From the NCBI GenBank assembly GCA_946699065.1, contig CAMPDV010000250.1, forward strand, positions 248,001 to 312,000: DNA of 64,000 nt, read 5' to 3'. The stretch is from Loxodes magnus (Eukaryota > Ciliophora > Karyorelictea > Loxodida > Loxodidae). Of the stretch, positions 62,701 through 64,000 are shown one piece after another (position 1 is the stretch's first letter; each line of letters starts with the position of its first letter). A program made the position numbers and the translations under genes. A model generated the notes under the pieces. It was not told the DNA's origin, searched no databases, and worked only from the letters and a program-made list of their open reading frames with translations.

Positions 62701-63935
62701 GAATATAATTTTATAATTTTGCATAAAAGTTTGATATTCTTACAACCTAATTTTAAAATAATAAATCTAGATTTTCTGAAAGTTAAAATATAATATTGTA
62801 ATAAATGCTAAAAATAGTTATAATGTTTCTTTACTCTGCTATTTTTACAGCTTTTAACTTTTATAAAATAGTTTTATTATTATTTTGTAATTTCTCTTTT
62901 TAGATTTATTTTAATTACTTCTTTTAGCTTATAGATATGCTTCATACCTTCTTTAAATATTTAGCATTTCTTACATTTTTAGATGTTAATTGATAAAATA
63001 GTTAGTATTAAAGCTGATTGCTCTTAGTATAATAGATTAGTAATTTAAAAATATTGAATATTTGGCTCTTTAAGCAATGGTAGTATAAATATAAGTTAGT
63101 TAAATGTTAAATGAAAATATGATGTAAATAGTATTAAGTATAAAGATGAATATAAGTGATGATATTAATAATGGTTTAGTTAATAATTAATTAATTTGAT
63201 GACATATAAAAGTATAAACTAGTTATTAAATTATTAATTTATTTATTAACTCAGATTATGCAATTTTAATGGTATTAGTTATAATATTTTGATTAGTTTT
63301 AAACAAATCTATATTATAACTTAGTATATTTATAATTATTATAAACATTTAAAATCATTCTATTATTTTAAATCAGACTTTATTAAACTTTATATCATTC
63401 CAATTAAATCAAAATTACAATTCAAAGGCTAGTATTTAGATTTTATAACGATAAATACCTCTAATCAATATATTTAAATCAAACTATCCAAAATCTAGAT
63501 ATTTAAGTTTAAATTTATGCTTAAACTACTATTTTCTTTACTTTAATTGGATAAAAGATATGCAACAATATTAAAGTATAAATAAAATCAAAGTTTAAAT
63601 CATTAGAAAATCATTTATATTGTAATATTCAAATATTTCATTTTACTAAATTTAAACATATTATACATATAACTATCAATATATTTCTAAACACAACTAA
63701 TCCAACCTATCAACAAATATACTGTCACTAACTTTTTCCAAATTCATATCTAAAATACAAAAAACTTAAAACCATAATCATTTTCAAATATCATTAATTA
63801 ATATGCTTTACTTCAATAACTAGGCCAAATCAAGAGGTCAAAAGTAAATCATTAAGAGAAATTTATAAAATTTTTAATTATTAACAAAGATATTTAGGCT
63901 TTTTATTTAACCTTCAGTCAATGGAATTAAAAATA
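59770..63935. repeat. 4.2-kb duplication block, unit 8
   Basis: Nearly identical to 4760-8935 and 32640-36820. The right end runs into the same ORF1-like relic as unit 1. Confidence 0.8.
61270..61625 (+). mobile_element. SINE-like element S1b, unit 8 copy
   Basis: Same element and site as 6296-6640, with hairpin 61577-61610 and the GAAATCGAATTTATTT tail. Confidence 0.55.
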
Positions 63936-64000
63936 GCCAAAACTATCAAACAGATAGAAGAATTTATAAAGAATACTAACTCCTACAAATAAAAATAAAG
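63936..64000 (+). mobile_element. Start of ORF1-like relic, cut by the window edge
   Basis: Begins exactly as the 8936-9870 relic does (KTIKQIEEFIKNTNSY) and runs off the window. It predicts that the rest of the relic, and perhaps another LRR copy, lies to the right. Confidence 0.5.

Noticed and set aside
1-64000. Bacterial or organellar origin
   Set aside because: Introns, TAA/TAG as Gln, SINE and LINE content and the absence of ribosome-binding sites or operons argue for ciliate nuclear DNA.

Overview
The window looks like nuclear DNA of a ciliate, most likely the germline (micronuclear) genome of Tetrahymena or a close relative. It is very A+T-rich. Almost no long reading frame survives under the standard code, but convincing proteins appear when TAA and TAG are read as Gln and only TGA as stop. 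The genes have spliceosomal introns of about 100 bp, and the spaces between them are packed with LINE and SINE relics, which in Tetrahymena is typical of germline-limited DNA. The species and compartment are inferred, not proven.

The backbone is a segmentally duplicated array. Eight copies of one F-box/leucine-rich-repeat gene (called LRR-1 to LRR-8 here) all lie on the minus strand, with conserved stops at 2353, 10423, 13143, 23385, 30220, 38243, 47035 and 57344. LRR-3, LRR-7 and LRR-8 read through without a break up to that stop. LRR-1, 4 and 6 carry premature TGA codons, LRR-5 has a late frameshift, and LRR-2 is truncated and frameshifted. Every copy has a TGA at the same place near the C-terminus, followed by about 105 more codons of LRR-like frame.

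Units 1, 5, 7 and 8 also share the DNA upstream of the gene: a hairpin-ended element and then a non-coding block of about 4.2 kb (4760-8935, 32640-36820, 59770-63935; divergent copy 51365-55600). The block is nearly identical in units 1, 5 and 8, although their LRR genes are clearly diverged. Units 3 and 4 share a different upstream flank.

Scattered through the array are a LINE reverse-transcriptase relic (43030-44230), a 5'-truncated LINE 3' end (50340-51362), four ORF1-like coding relics (774-1825, 8936-9870, 39845-40733, 40871-42130) plus the start of another at the right edge, and several SINE-like families. Many of these end in the same 33-nt hairpin as the LINE, suggesting the short elements borrowed the LINE machinery. 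Two further degenerate coding tracts (15650-17200 minus, 25915-26735 plus) look like decayed protein genes that I cannot name. I saw no rRNA, tRNA or CRISPR array. All homology statements come from reading the sequence by eye.
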